Part shown: piece after piece, positions 13,134 through 25,380 of the stretch
How the letters are laid out: the number at the start of each line of letters is the position of its first letter
Numbering within the stretch: position 1 is the stretch's first letter
From: Rallus limicola
Lineage: Eukaryota > Chordata > Aves > Gruiformes > Rallidae
Reading direction: 5' to 3'
Assembly: GCA_022605955.1 (NCBI GenBank)
Contig: JAKCOZ010000041.1
Coordinates: 4,967,001 to 5,031,000, forward strand
Length of the DNA stretch: 64,000 nt
Position numbers and translations under genes: made by a program
The notes under the pieces: generated by a model
Told to the model about the DNA's origin: nothing
What the model saw: only the letters and a program-made list of their open reading frames with translations
Databases searched by the model: none

Positions 13134-16100
13134 GTAAGTGTTGTGGCTCTGCAAGAGTTGATGAGCAGAGTTTAACATCCTGCTGGGAAAATAATAGGTT
13201 CTATAGCCATGTGCGGATTGTTTTAATTCATCTAGGCAAGCTAACCCTCCCCAGGTGCAAAGGCTCACACACAGTATATACGTTTAATAAAGCATTTTGG
13301 GGCAAAAAGAATGACACTGACTTTCCATCTCGGTTAAAGTTTGGCTCACGCTGGAAAAATTTATTCTTGAGGGAAGAAAGCTGAAGTTGATGGGCCTGAG
13401 GCTTATGTGATGGTATACTGGTATATTGGACACCTCCAAATATTTTCAAATAGATTTCTTTTTTTAAATTTACAGAATAAGCTTCTTTCTCAAAAAAAAG
13501 CCCCATTAATATCTTAAAATACAAATTTATTTACAGTTATTGTCTTTTCTTCTGTCTCTCGTATACTTGGAATGTAAGCACAAAAATTGAAATTGCTTCT
13601 GCCTAGTAGTGAACGTTTTAATTACTGCTTTTAAAAATCAGGTAAATGATTCAATGCCAATCAGCAAGTAAGTCACCCACAAGTTTTTGGGTTTGCTTTT
13701 CTTAAAGTAGAATATTATCTTATTATCTGAACTTCAGTCCTAACAAGCAGTCAGCCTAACTGCTGACTGTGAAAGAATCACATATGATTTGCTTGGAAAA
13801 GGAAAAAAAAAAAACAAAACAACAAAAAAACGTGGATTTACCTTTTAAAGAGAGACTTCGCTCTTGTTTAAATTGCTTATTTTAAATTTGCCAGACTGTA
13901 ATTTTTAGGCAGCCTTAGCACACAAAAAATTCATCTGGACTTAAGCAGGAATTTCACTGATCAGCTGACTGGTTCAATGACAGACCAAAACAAGACCTTC
14001 CACAAGGATGAGAAGAAGCTCGATGTGTGCACATGATCATGAGAAGACACTGCACGATCGGAGAGCACCAAGACCCAGCGCCGTGTGTTGTATGGGTCGC
14101 TGTTGCAGGACACGACCCCTCAGTGCTGCGGGATACTGCCCTGCATGCACATCCCAGGACAGGTGCTGCAACATGGAGCCCACAATGCACCCGCTGTGTC
14201 TGCACAGCGGGTGGCGAGGCTGCGTCTTCTGTGCCAGCACGGTAATGAGGTTCTGTTAATTGAGCAAGGGAAAAGCACACGAAGCACCATGAAGAGGTGG
14301 TATTTCAAGTTCATCAGCGTGGACTCAAAAGACAGAAGATGGATATAACGATAGAGCAACCACTCTCTTAAACTTCACCTTTCTGTGGCTTGCCAGGTGA
14401 CGTCAGCACATTCGAGGCTAGCAGTGCTGAGGAAAGGACTTCCCATTCAGACCTGTCCCAGATAACGTACCCCGAGACTGACGGGCCATGCCTGAGCACA
14501 CTGGGAGGCGGGAGGTCACCCTGCAGAACATAATGCTGGGTGGATTCAGCACCGAGGCCAAGCTCACTGCAGAGCTTCAGTTATAAACATTTTAAAATCT
14601 GTGGCTCAGAAGTAAAAATGTGCATTTATTATTTAACAGCTACATACAGCAGAGATCAGGAGCAGAGTGGAAGCCTGTTCCTGACACAGCCTGCACCGCT
14701 GTACTCTGTGCCTCATGCCACGCTGCCAGTGTGCAGCAGCCTCCCTTGCCTAATGCAGCAAAGCAACCAGGTCCTGAGCATCCCAAGAGCTATAGTTTAT
14801 CAAGGAAAAATTTCTGGATTGTGGAAAAACAAAGAAGCTATCTTAACATCATCACATTTTTAATAAAGCTCAGCTCATCAATATGGAAAAATTTTGTGAA
14901 CAATAAATTTACATGAGCCCCTTTGCAAGCTCCAGATTATCTATCTTGGTTTTTGCAATGGAACCAGGAGCCTCAGCTCTCTGGATAATCTAGAGGTATC
15001 TAGATTTATCTAGCTTTTATCTTAAGCTTTCCACAAGCACTGCTTCTGGGTGAACTGAAAAAGGCATATGTACAATATCATTTAGCAACATTAACTGAAT
15101 AACTTTTACACCAACGACCCTAAAATAAACCCAAAACACACACAGCACTAAAGCTCTTAATAAACCTAAGGAAGTGTCTCTTTGTATGTGTTTCCTATAA
15201 AGCTTGACACAAAACGTAGGCAGCCCTAGACATACCTGTATTTCACAGTTTAAATGTTTGTAATGAAGAACTTGTGAAGAATTGAACTATGTAAGTGTGC
15301 TTCAACGTTCTACCAGCAACCTTCAAAGCAACAGGATAACCTGGAAAGGCAAGAGAATAACCGAGCCAGCCCATACAAGCGGGCATAGAACCCGAGACAT
15401 ATAGTCTATTTATTGTAATAGTAAGACAGTATTTTGCAAAAGAGAATTAAGAATGATGCAGTAGAAAACTGACGCTAGTTCTGCTGTTTAAATGATGGCC
15501 TAACGCAGGGTTTCAGCAAGCAGGACAGAAATCTGACAATGCCACAAACTGTCATGTGCCTTCAGACTGTTCAAAGTGGAGGTGGGAAAGGAAGGAGGAA
15601 ATAAGTATTTTAAAAAGCAGGTTGGTTTTTTTCGTTTTTGTTTTTTAAATAAAAGAGAAGAGAGAGCCATCTCTCTCGTGAGAAAAAGCACCCAGTTCAG
15701 CTCAGGTGTACAGTAGCTCCTCACAAAGAGCAGCGCATGGGGAAGGAATGCCAGGGGAAGGTCTTACTGGGGGTTGAATATCTGGATTGCGTTAGCTGCA
15801 TGCATAGCCATGGGGTCTGCTGATCCATACTGACAGCCAGAGGGTTGGTGGGGGTGATGCTGGTATATCTTAAGCAAATGGGGTCTCCTCAATGGCACAC
15901 CAGGGGAGTGTTCGTTTTCCAGGATTATTATGAGGAGCTTGTGGAAATGCTGACAGTGTTTGGTGGTGTATGTACAGTTACCTGCAGAGTGCTCAAGGAC
16001 AGGAAAATACCGTTACTGGTGCTTTGAGCTGATATTCTATTATCAAACACCACAAACAGGACAGGGACCCGTGCAATGTTGAGTTCATCACTTGAAGTTT

Positions 16101-18339
16101 CATTGTCCTATGCTACACCTGGATGTGGTCCAGAACAGGGAGCAGAGAAAGACAAGGATGTCACGCACCTGCCTACTCAGCAGTGGCCACCACGGCCCTA
16201 CAGAGCCAGATGCAAACCGCAGGCACCTGTCAGCCCATGGCTGGGTGAGGGAACCCAGCTGATGCACCGGCCACTGCCACAGGGCTGACAAATGGATGAG
16301 ACTGATGTTGCATCTGTGCTGCTGGGAGCTATGGAGCTGGTCCCAAATCACTGTAAAGCCTTGTGCTTCTGTGAACTATTTCTCTGCCCTGCTTCAAAAA
16401 ACTCCTGAGGAACACAAAGGTACTACACCTGCATCACTTCCCTCTGGTGACCTAACCTTGTTTTCTTCTGGACCTTTTGATTTCCTTATATTGCTCTTCC
16501 TAAAAGGTTCACCAATTAATTGGTTCTGCTAATGACTGTCAGACAAAAATTTTGGAGAGACAGGACTTGGGGTTTTCTTTGTCTGCCCAACACACTGCTC
16601 AGGAGCGTGCCATGGTTAAAGCCAATCAAGGGGGGAAAGATATGGAAGTAGTTTATATTGCTAAAGTAATTGGATGTTGACAGAGAATAAAAAAAAAATA
16701 ATTGTGCATGTGTTTTGCTGCAATGAGAATCTATTTATCTCCCTCACACTGCTTCAAAAGGGTGCAATTGCTACCTGGGTATGCCAAACAAGATACCAGC
16801 TCACCAGCTTTAGTAAAGGTTGAAAACCTTTCGTCCCTGGTCAGGGAAATACATCATTTTAAGGGCTTAATTTATTTTCTTTATTCAGTGTTATTAGGTT
16901 TTGGTGCTTTTCAGCAGCATATCAAGTCTCTATGAGCCACAGCATCACTATGGTTCATCTATAATAATGTAACTACCTGGAGCTCATTCCATCTTTTGCG
17001 TGAAGTCATGGAACTCAATTACTATGTGAGAAAAAAATTGAAAAGCCCAAAAAATGATGTAGATCTTGTGTCAGGGTGTCAGTGGAGCTGCCTCAGTTAT
17101 CGCTGGATGAAGCTGAAGCACTTCAGAAATGTAGAAAAGAGAAAGCAGCCCATTACCAGCCCACACACAGCAGCACAGGACCAGTGCCATTTACAGGGAC
17201 TTAATCAATGTAAGAGGCCCCAAGTTTGACATGTCTTTCCCCTGCCACCTTGGGTTTTACCTTAAATAATGTTGTTTATGTAATTCAAATGTGCCCATGT
17301 TGGGGGTTCCCCTCTCTCAAAATCCTTGTGGACTGCTTTGTAAGATGCTGCTACAGAGCCACCCAACCAAAGAAAAAAGCAACGTATGCATGTAATGGAG
17401 AAACAAACTGCAGAAAGAAACAAGTTCCAGTGTTTAATGGTATGAATAATGAATTAAAAATTATGTTTAAATTATGTTGAAGGTCAGAGAAAAGGTCTCA
17501 AAGAAAGATAGTTAAACAGACATTAAAAGGAAGATTTAAATAGGCGATCTTTAGTATTCTAGCAAAAACAGTCTGTCTTTCACTCTTTATTGAAATTAAA
17601 ATACCACTCAGTGACTGACCTTTTTAACATGGCCTGAGGGAGAAGGGTATGATCTTGTTAGAGAAGAAGTGATATTAAAAGAGCAATACTATTAAAAAGC
17701 AGCAGAAGATGGAATCCACGGATTAAAATTTGTTTGCTTAGGAAGATTAACTTTTATGAAAAGACTGTCCTTACTGTTACCAGCAGAGAACTACTGGTAA
17801 CTAGTTTACGGACTGTGTTAATAAAGGTTGTTCACAGAGTCCTTGAAAACAAACCAACCAACCAGAAAAGCCAAATCAGAGTTTTCTGAGGTGTCAGCAG
17901 AAGTGTCCTTTCTTTTCAGCACTGTAGTTGGAGGCCAGCTGAATCAGAGGGGGACTTCCCTAACTGCACCTTCCTGAATATCGCCTTAAATGTAGTGCTT
18001 GAGCTTAGCACCCCAACTCCCATCAATTTATCAAGTGAGATCAAAGGTCTGATAAAAGCTGGAAGGGAAGGTAGGACTCTGGCTTTCAGAGAAGCTCACA
18101 GAAAGATCCCTGAGACCGTGGTTACATGGGTGTAAAGACCTCAACACTGTGATGCCAGAACACAGACGGGGCTCTTTTAAAACCTTCCCTGACTAGGGAT
18201 CTCTGGTATAAGAGTGCTGTAAGTCACTCCCCAAAACACCTACTCCCCTTAAATAGTGTGCCTCTAGACACAGACAGACATGGCAAAGACCAATGGCTAA
18301 AACCTCCCAAGTATTAAACAGCCACAACTAATTACTTAC
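13134..18339. other. Unique noncoding DNA with a CpG-containing patch
   Basis: A-rich runs lie at 13800-13832. The patch at about 13995-14260 is relatively GC- and CpG-rich and lacks stops in several frames on both strands, giving overlapping open frames of 65-108 codons. That pattern reflects base composition rather than a gene. The region 16076-16340 is mildly GC-rich with no recognised content. The rest is ordinary AT-rich DNA. Confidence 0.5.
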
Positions 18340-18410
18340 TGATCTGTCCTTCTCAAGAATTGCCAGTTGCTGCCGTAAGGGCAGAACCATGTATGATGAT
18401 GGAAGATACA
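18340..18410 (-). other. Candidate coding exon, 71 nt
   Basis: On the minus strand the segment ends at a strong 5' splice site (GATCA|GTAAGTAATT) and follows a moderate 3' splice site (CTCTGTTGTTCAAAACATTGTAG). One frame is open: two bases complete a codon, then 23 codons end in phase 0. The end of the peptide (LPLRQQLAILEKDRS) looks helix- or coiled-coil-like. The pyrimidine tract is weak, no family is recognised and no phase-compatible neighbour was found. Confidence 0.14.
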
Positions 18411-21400
18411 CTACAATGTTTTGAACAACAGAGATCCCATTCTGTTGTCTTGTCTACTAGTAATACAGAATTTCCTGAACATGCTTGAAGATGGGGGATA
18501 TTGTACTAAACAAGAAGAACCACCTGGAAGCCCTCCAGTTCTTTTGCTGCAGAGACTGAAACAAGCACCATTGAAATCGGGCACAGCCTTGGAAAATCAC
18601 ATTTGTATTTATGCATTTCAGCTTCCTCAGGAGGAAACAACCCCAAAGTTACCAGCCAGGCTAGTAAGAGTCTACCATTCACTGGCATATATTTATTACA
18701 TATATTTACAGATGCACTGTAAATATTTTTGCTAGTCTAATTTATGTCTGGAAAAGGATTAATTCATAAGCTATTTTTTAAAGCGGTTTCAGATCGGGGC
18801 CCTAACATTAAGTCAGTGTTGAGAGTTGGATGGTTTTTTGAAAGCAAGCGTTTCTAGGGATGTGTACACACTGTCGCATTTAACTTGCTGGATTTTTTCC
18901 CCACCTTTACTGATATTTTTGAAAAAAATTACTCCAGTGATGGGTAACACACAAATAAAAACTTTTTCCCTCTCAGAACTCAGTTCTTCCCAGCAATTAG
19001 TCTGTTTTAAAAAACAAAACAAACCACGTGCACTTACAGCAAACCATATATACGTAGCTATCCTTGAAGTACACCAAGGTAATTCAAACAGTTCTAACTC
19101 TGCTTCATTGCAACATGCTCCTGGGTTCTTACTGTAACAAAGGCTTTGAGATTCACTAAACTGAAAACCTTTGGTCCTGCAGCCCTCTAAGACCTCTGCA
19201 TGCAGAAGTAACTGGAACAAGAGAAAGTCATCACAAAAGGAGAGAATCAAGTAGTATTTTTGAAGATTCAGAAAACTGATTGAGTTTGGGTTTTTTTATA
19301 ATAACCTATTTGCCTAAGTTTATGTTTGATCAATTTATTTTCACATTATCACAGAATCTTCACCAGTATTATTTCTCTGGTATTTTTACATGAGAGCCTT
19401 CAAAGAGTCTCAAAAGTTTAGCTGAAGATATTATCAAACCCACAATGAGGAGAGGCTTTCTTTCAATTCCAAGTAACATACATTACCGGATCGCTAGAAA
19501 TTCTAGTTCTATTCATATCCATTTGTAGGTGGAAACCAAGTTTTCAAGTTAGAATTAAAACAGTCATATTGTGCCTTTCTGATAAGGCATGAAATGCCTT
19601 CACTTAGGAGAAATCCCAAGCTATTCCCCAATTGTGGGACGAGCACTTTCTGAGTATGCTGGAGATGTTCCAGAGATCTCGAAAATCAAATACTGCATAA
19701 ATTAATTCCAAAGGAGAAGGTAGAGGGGGTGGGAAGAAAGGATGAGAGGTGAGTACAAGCCAATGTAATTTGCAGGTATCCAAGAGGACATTATAACAAT
19801 GACATGAATAAGGATAACAAAATGTTAACAAAAAAGCACTGTCAGTAATGATACATTTGGATAAATGGCAAACGCACTTGCATGAACTCTATCATTACCA
19901 CTTCAATCACAGTCATACTGAAACTTTGGGGAGCTAATTTCATTTATAAATTCTGCTGCTGCACATCAATTATTAGCAGCATTACAAATGTTAGGTGCAG
20001 AACTGCTGTGCTAGGGGGACTGATCGTCTGGCACTGACTTTCAGAAGAGGAGAGTTGCAAACCACTTTAAACGTCAAAAAACTGCAACGATTGTGGGCAT
20101 AAGCACCAGTTATGTTCCTCCAACTTCTCTGACTTCTTGCCAATTTGTTATTCCATCTTTCCATTGCTCCAGCTTGTAAGTATCAGTGCCAAAGAGTATT
20201 CACCTTCCAAAAAGAGAATTTCCAGTCGGTATAGTGAGAATTACTCAATGCAAAACCAGAGTTAAGTCCCTGTGCATACATAATATGGGCAGTTGGTCTA
20301 TTCTTTCAAGATCAGCAATGAATTTAGGTTTAAAGAAGTTAAAATCAATCCTTTAAACATAGTGCTGCAATTTAAGGGAAAGAGGAAAACCCAGCGTCAG
20401 TCTTTCTACAGAAATTCCACAGTGTGGCTCCAGTGAAGAGGGAAGGAGGTTAGAAAGACTTGTCTGGAGATGCCATGAGCATGGCTGGTGTTACTGTTCA
20501 ATCAGACGGCGCCCTGACCAAGTAACAGATCCAGTAACTGCCTCCTGGATACGCCGACTGAATGCTAACTGCCTGTGACATTGACGTGCTCTAAGCCTCT
20601 TGTAGCACTGCCACTAGCAGTCTTATATTTGTATAGTAGAATAACATGAAATATTGATTCTGGAGTGCTTATCAACTGGACCCGTTCAAAATACTCTTCC
20701 TCCAAAGCTCAGCACTGCTTCTCATGCAGAACAGGTGCTGCACAGCGCTGCTTGCTCTCTCACAGTGCTTTTCATTATTTCCTTGAGACAGAAGCAGTAA
20801 CTTTTCAAAATCCAGGAACAGGGAAAAATGTTGCAAACAGTATTTTCTGAAATGGTATGGCTTGCACTTCATGCTAGTCTGGAAGATTCTGACAATGACA
20901 GAATGACTTTACAAGACAATGTCTCTTCCTGTCCAGCTTTAGTCACTGAAATCTGGACTGGGGCTGGACAATTTCTAATTGCAAAGTAAACACTAAATAT
21001 TCTGGGCACATTCTGTGTATAAAGTACTTTGGCCATTTGCTAGGTGACAAAAGCATATGAATGAAAGACAAGCTAATAAAGAAGGTTAAACTGTGCATCC
21101 TGCTACAAAAGTAGGGTGTGCACAGGGACAGCTGGAGGCAGGTCTGAAGCACACCCACCAGGGGCTGTGAGCCTTAGGAACAGCTCATCAGTGAGGGGTT
21201 AACATCGAGACCTGGGCACCACCAGTACGAAATGTCAGACTGAAGGGGGCTGTTTGTACACATCAAAATCCGGAATACAGCTGTGGATTTCTACTAGAAC
21301 CTGCTGCTGACACTACGTGATATCATCAGAACTATAGCTAAAACAATCAAGAAATCAACGGAACATATCCCATGACACCAGCCAAAGACATCTTCCCTTC

Positions 21401-23003
21401 TGCTTTTACTTGCAATTTTAATGAAACACAGTACTTCTATTCATTATTTATCCCATTTAAAACGGAGCTAATGCTGCAGTCAGTCACTGCTGTCACAGAA
21501 CTGGTACTCAGGCAGATAACAGCACACTTCTGGGTGTGGGTTACCTTGCAGTTAGCTCCAGACCTCGTAACTCCAAAGTAGATACATTAAAAGGTATGGC
21601 ACTTGTTAAACACCACTGAATTTGTTACTGTTCTCTCAGCACGACAGAAATCCATTACAATGATGTACTTAAAAACTCTACAAAATCCACCGACTCGCTT
21701 GCAAGCTTACCTTCAAAAGAGCAGAGATACCTTGCCAACTCCCTGCTCTGTAATTTATGATATTCAACTCAGGCGTTTGTCACTGGTTTAGACTTGTGCA
21801 GGGTAAGCACATGGTTTAATAACGTTCCCTACCAATCACGAGGAGGTGAAAGAACAGCCTGCAACAGCAGGAAAGCTACCTGAATATTCAGAGTTCATCT
21901 GTAGAAGCTCAGTATTAAACACACATCCCATAATATTAGTATGCTCATGAGTGATTTTTTTTTTTTGAATACAAAGCCCAGAGCAAATCACTGAAGGCCA
22001 AAATGAAGGGTATCCCTTTGATCTCAAAAATTCCTTTACTACAATGCAGATGTGCTACTAGCAGCCCTCTGGGGAAGGCCTAACTGTTCATTTTACAATG
22101 CTTTCACCAATATATGTACTTTACACACTTGTGGATACAAAGAAGTTTTCAATCTTCTAAGAAGCCGAGCACACATCTCACTCTCAGTTACCATGAACAC
22201 TAAAGGCCATCAACTAAGCTAATCAGAGTTTGTGTGCTGCAGTTTCCTCATCATACTCCTTTACAATTTGTTTAGGCCAAACCCTTGTAACCCCAAGAAA
22301 TCACCCAATAATAATAAAACAGTCTTTATTTCAAAATGGTCAACTATATTTTTATGATTTAATGTGATAACACTGGATTTCTTTAACATTTTTATTATGA
22401 TGTCTCAGGGGGCAGATTCTACTCCCACACATAGCCAAACTAGATAAAGGCTTGTACCTCAATCCCCCAAAAATGTAGTAAGACTCAGCTGGCAGATTCT
22501 GCCATACAAGTTCACTGTGAGCTGTAAAGAAGACAAATAACATGCTGCAAATTTTGGCAAGTAAATGAGAAGTAACATTCCAATAGTTTTACACATTTAA
22601 GCGTTCCCTGACCTGCTCAAATAGCAGAATTTATCTTTCATGATAGCAACCACTTCTCCTCTGCATGGAGAAAGAGGATCAACCTGCATCCGTACAATTG
22701 TACGTAGTAATCTACTTAATCGATTATTACAGTTTGCATTAGGGCTTGCTTCCCTAATGAAAATAACCCTACTACAAACAGAGATAATCAGACGTGTGAA
22801 GTACTGCTGTAGCTCTGATTAGCTGTGATAACACATTAATCATCTGTGCACTCTCTAGTTTACGTATGCTTTCCCCAGAAGACAGTACCGACCTCCCACT
22901 GAAACCACCCCTCCAAAAAGCCCAAAATGCCAACAGAAAGGCCAAGGAAAAACATCAAGTGCAATAACAGGAGCTCCACACAACAGCTTGTAAAATTGCT
23001 CCA
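18411..23003. other. Unique noncoding DNA
   Basis: No recognised transposon or gene. A 145-codon minus-strand frame (18813-19250) has no recognisable family. A plus-strand 3' splice site (TGCCTTCACTTAG) at 19607 opens a 30-codon frame ending in TAA at 19698, with GTGAGT at 19749. This is a weak terminal-exon-like signal without a nearby AATAAA. A T run occurs at 21955-21966. Confidence 0.5.
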
Positions 23004-23085
23004 CACCAAGCAAGTAAAACCAAAATTCCTCCAAACCTCAACAGCATCCAGCAAGTAGAACTGAATTTCTTCCAAACCTCAACAG
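23004..23085. repeat. Diverged 41-bp tandem duplication
   Basis: Units 23004-23044 and 23045-23085 align end to end without gaps. Both share GCAAGTA and end TCC(T/A)-type sequence followed by CCAAACCTCAACAG, with several scattered substitutions. It is older than the perfect duplication at 10163. It also explains the repeated peptide-like segments in overlapping minus-strand frames here. Confidence 0.85.
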
Positions 23086-24906
23086 TAAGATGCAAACATC
23101 TCCCCCCGCAAGGAAAATCATCGTCAGTACAACTGACAGCAGGCAGCACTTCCTACCCGGCACAGCCCTCGGGTGCCACTCAGTCCAAGAACACTGAGTT
23201 TTGGACAGAAATGTTTTGTTCTTGCTTTCAATCAAAGTCTCTTGACTACTCAGTTATTAGAAAATACTCATCTGTTCATATCCGTAGAGGCCTGTACAAA
23301 TGCAGCCCTGCACAGCGAGCTGTCAGCACAGGGCGCTGCAGGAATTTTGAGCTGGACCAAATGTTGGACTTCTCCACTGCAACAGGATTTTTTTTTTCAC
23401 GAGTGTTTATTGATTATCTGCACAGCACCACAAACAGATGGACAGCATAAATAGCAAACATTTGTGTGATATCTGAAGATTCAGACTTAGTCACCTTTGG
23501 GTGTTTTTTCTTCTTAGTGACAGTTTTATAAAATCAGCATCTCAGATGAGTGATGGCACCGAATTCAGAGTTGGAGTGATGACAGTACTAACACTGACGT
23601 GGAAGTAGATGCTTTATTTCTTAGATTTTACTCTTTAAGAATTGTTTTCCTTCAGACCTCTTGGTATTTATGATGGCTCTTTTCCTAGCAAGCAAAACGT
23701 TACTTCTACCAAGTGGGCTTCCACTAAGTCCAGTTGATAGTAGCAAAAGTGTAATAGTAATAAAAATAATTCAGCTTTGCCACCGTGGCATAAATCCAGC
23801 GATGCTTTGTGAAAGCTTTAGAGGAGGAAAAAACCCCACCTTTTCTTCCTACTTCTATCCTCCTGCCTCCTCAGTCTGAGTTAAGGATACCACTCTGCAG
23901 AAGTGTTTTCTTTCTGGGAATTGATGTGACTAACATCTCCATGTGCACATATTGCCTTACTCTAAATAAATGCCAACCCATCATTCTTCAGTCACATAGG
24001 GTGTGACATCCTTGTGACACTGTGGAGTTCACAAATTGTTTTGAGTCCTGACAACTGCTAGGCCTAACTTTCAGCACTGCGCAGGAATGAAGAGCACTCT
24101 GGCTCTCTAACCACAGAAAATAATTTTCATCTGTGAATTGTATCCAATAGTGAGTGGTTTTGTTTATACGTGGATGCCTTTGAGCAATTAAACTTGAATG
24201 GCATATTGGCACAACATCAAGCACCACAAATCTGCATCTGAACCTTAACATCTAATCCATGCGATCCCATTTCATACAGCAGGCAATAGATGTTTTGCTG
24301 TTACCAGACTATTTGCCCATACTTCGCCTGTCTGAAATAAAATACTGACAAGTCTTTAAAAAACACATGGGATTAAATAAGTATTAAATATCTTAAAAGA
24401 GGACTGAAACACTGCATTACAGCTTGAAGCTGTTACATGCAGGCTCCCTTTCCCCGTTGCCAATTTAAACCGCATTTCATGTTTGCCTCTGCTTCCTCCG
24501 CAGCGTAAGATCAGCACTAACAGCTTCCCTCACTGCTTGGTAATAATATGCTTCCCCTTTCCCCAAGATCAGCACAGGTATCTAGGTCACCATAAGGGGA
24601 TAAACTGCTAATAAAAATAGTTCTGCCTTTGCCTCAGGATTCCTCTATTTCTGGATTTCATCTGGGCTATGACTCTGGTTTGGCTTTAGCCACTGTTTCC
24701 CCCGCTTTGATCCCCTCTACAGACACTCCACAAGCAAAATGATTAATAAGAATTTAATAAAAGTTAAGATGACAATTTAGGTAATTTAAAAGGCTAAGCA
24801 TGACAAAGAGGGTCAAAAAGAGTAATTGGATTAAATCTGGTGTCCTGGCTCGGTTTATGTGAACAATACAGGATCTGAAAATCCTCCCTGACATTAGGAG
24901 ATAAAA
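23086..24906. other. Unique noncoding DNA
   Basis: AT-rich with scattered short open frames on both strands and no recognisable family. A T9-type run lies near 23390. Nothing else was seen. Confidence 0.5.
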
Positions 24907-25380
24907 TCATAGAACCGTTAGGTTGGAAAAGACCTTTAAGATCACTGAGTCCCATTGTTAACCCAGCACTCCCACTAAACCATGTCCCTAAGCACTACAT
25001 TCACACATCCTTTAAATACATCCAGGGATGACAACTCAGCCATTTCCCTGGGCAGCCTGTTCCAGTGCCTGACAACACTAGCATCTTAATCTAAGCCTGC
25101 CCCAGTGCAACCTGAGGCTATTTCCTCTCATTCCACTGCCCTGGTCCTGCTGGCCACACCATTCCTGACACCAGCCAGGAGGCTGCTGGCCTCTTGGGCA
25201 CACTGCTGAGGCATGTTGAACCCGCTGTCGACCAATACCCCCAGGTCCTCTTTGCCGGGCAACTCTCCAGCCATTCTGCCCCAACCCTGTAACATCGCTG
25301 GGGGTTGCTGAGACTCAAGGGCAGGAACTGGCACTGAGTCTTGTTGAACCACAGGCAGATGGCCTTGACCCAGATGCAGA
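24907..25380 (-). mobile_element. CR1 LINE fragment with internal deletion
   Basis: Reading left to right this is the reverse complement of CR1. It starts with the inverted tail (AATCATAGAACCGTTAGGTT, then GGAAAAGACC), continues through CCAGGGATG..CTGGGCAGCCTGTTCCAGTGCCTGA, and then jumps near 25120-25145 to the more internal CCTGCTGGCCACACCATTCC and CTGTCGACCAATACCCCCAG region. An interior stretch of the usual element is therefore missing. The 172-codon frame at 25118-25636 overlaps it only partly and is not in a conserved CR1 reading context. Confidence 0.9.

Noticed and set aside
18813..19250. 145-codon minus-strand frame, including a possible exon ending at GCT|GTAAGTGCAC
   Set aside because: The 3' splice site of the inner segment has a poor pyrimidine tract, there is no family, and the surrounding frame looks like a chance run.
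19608..19748. Terminal-exon-like segment with 30 codons then TAA
   Set aside because: The frame is short, no AATAAA follows within a sensible distance and there is no recognised peptide. It is noted only in the region description.
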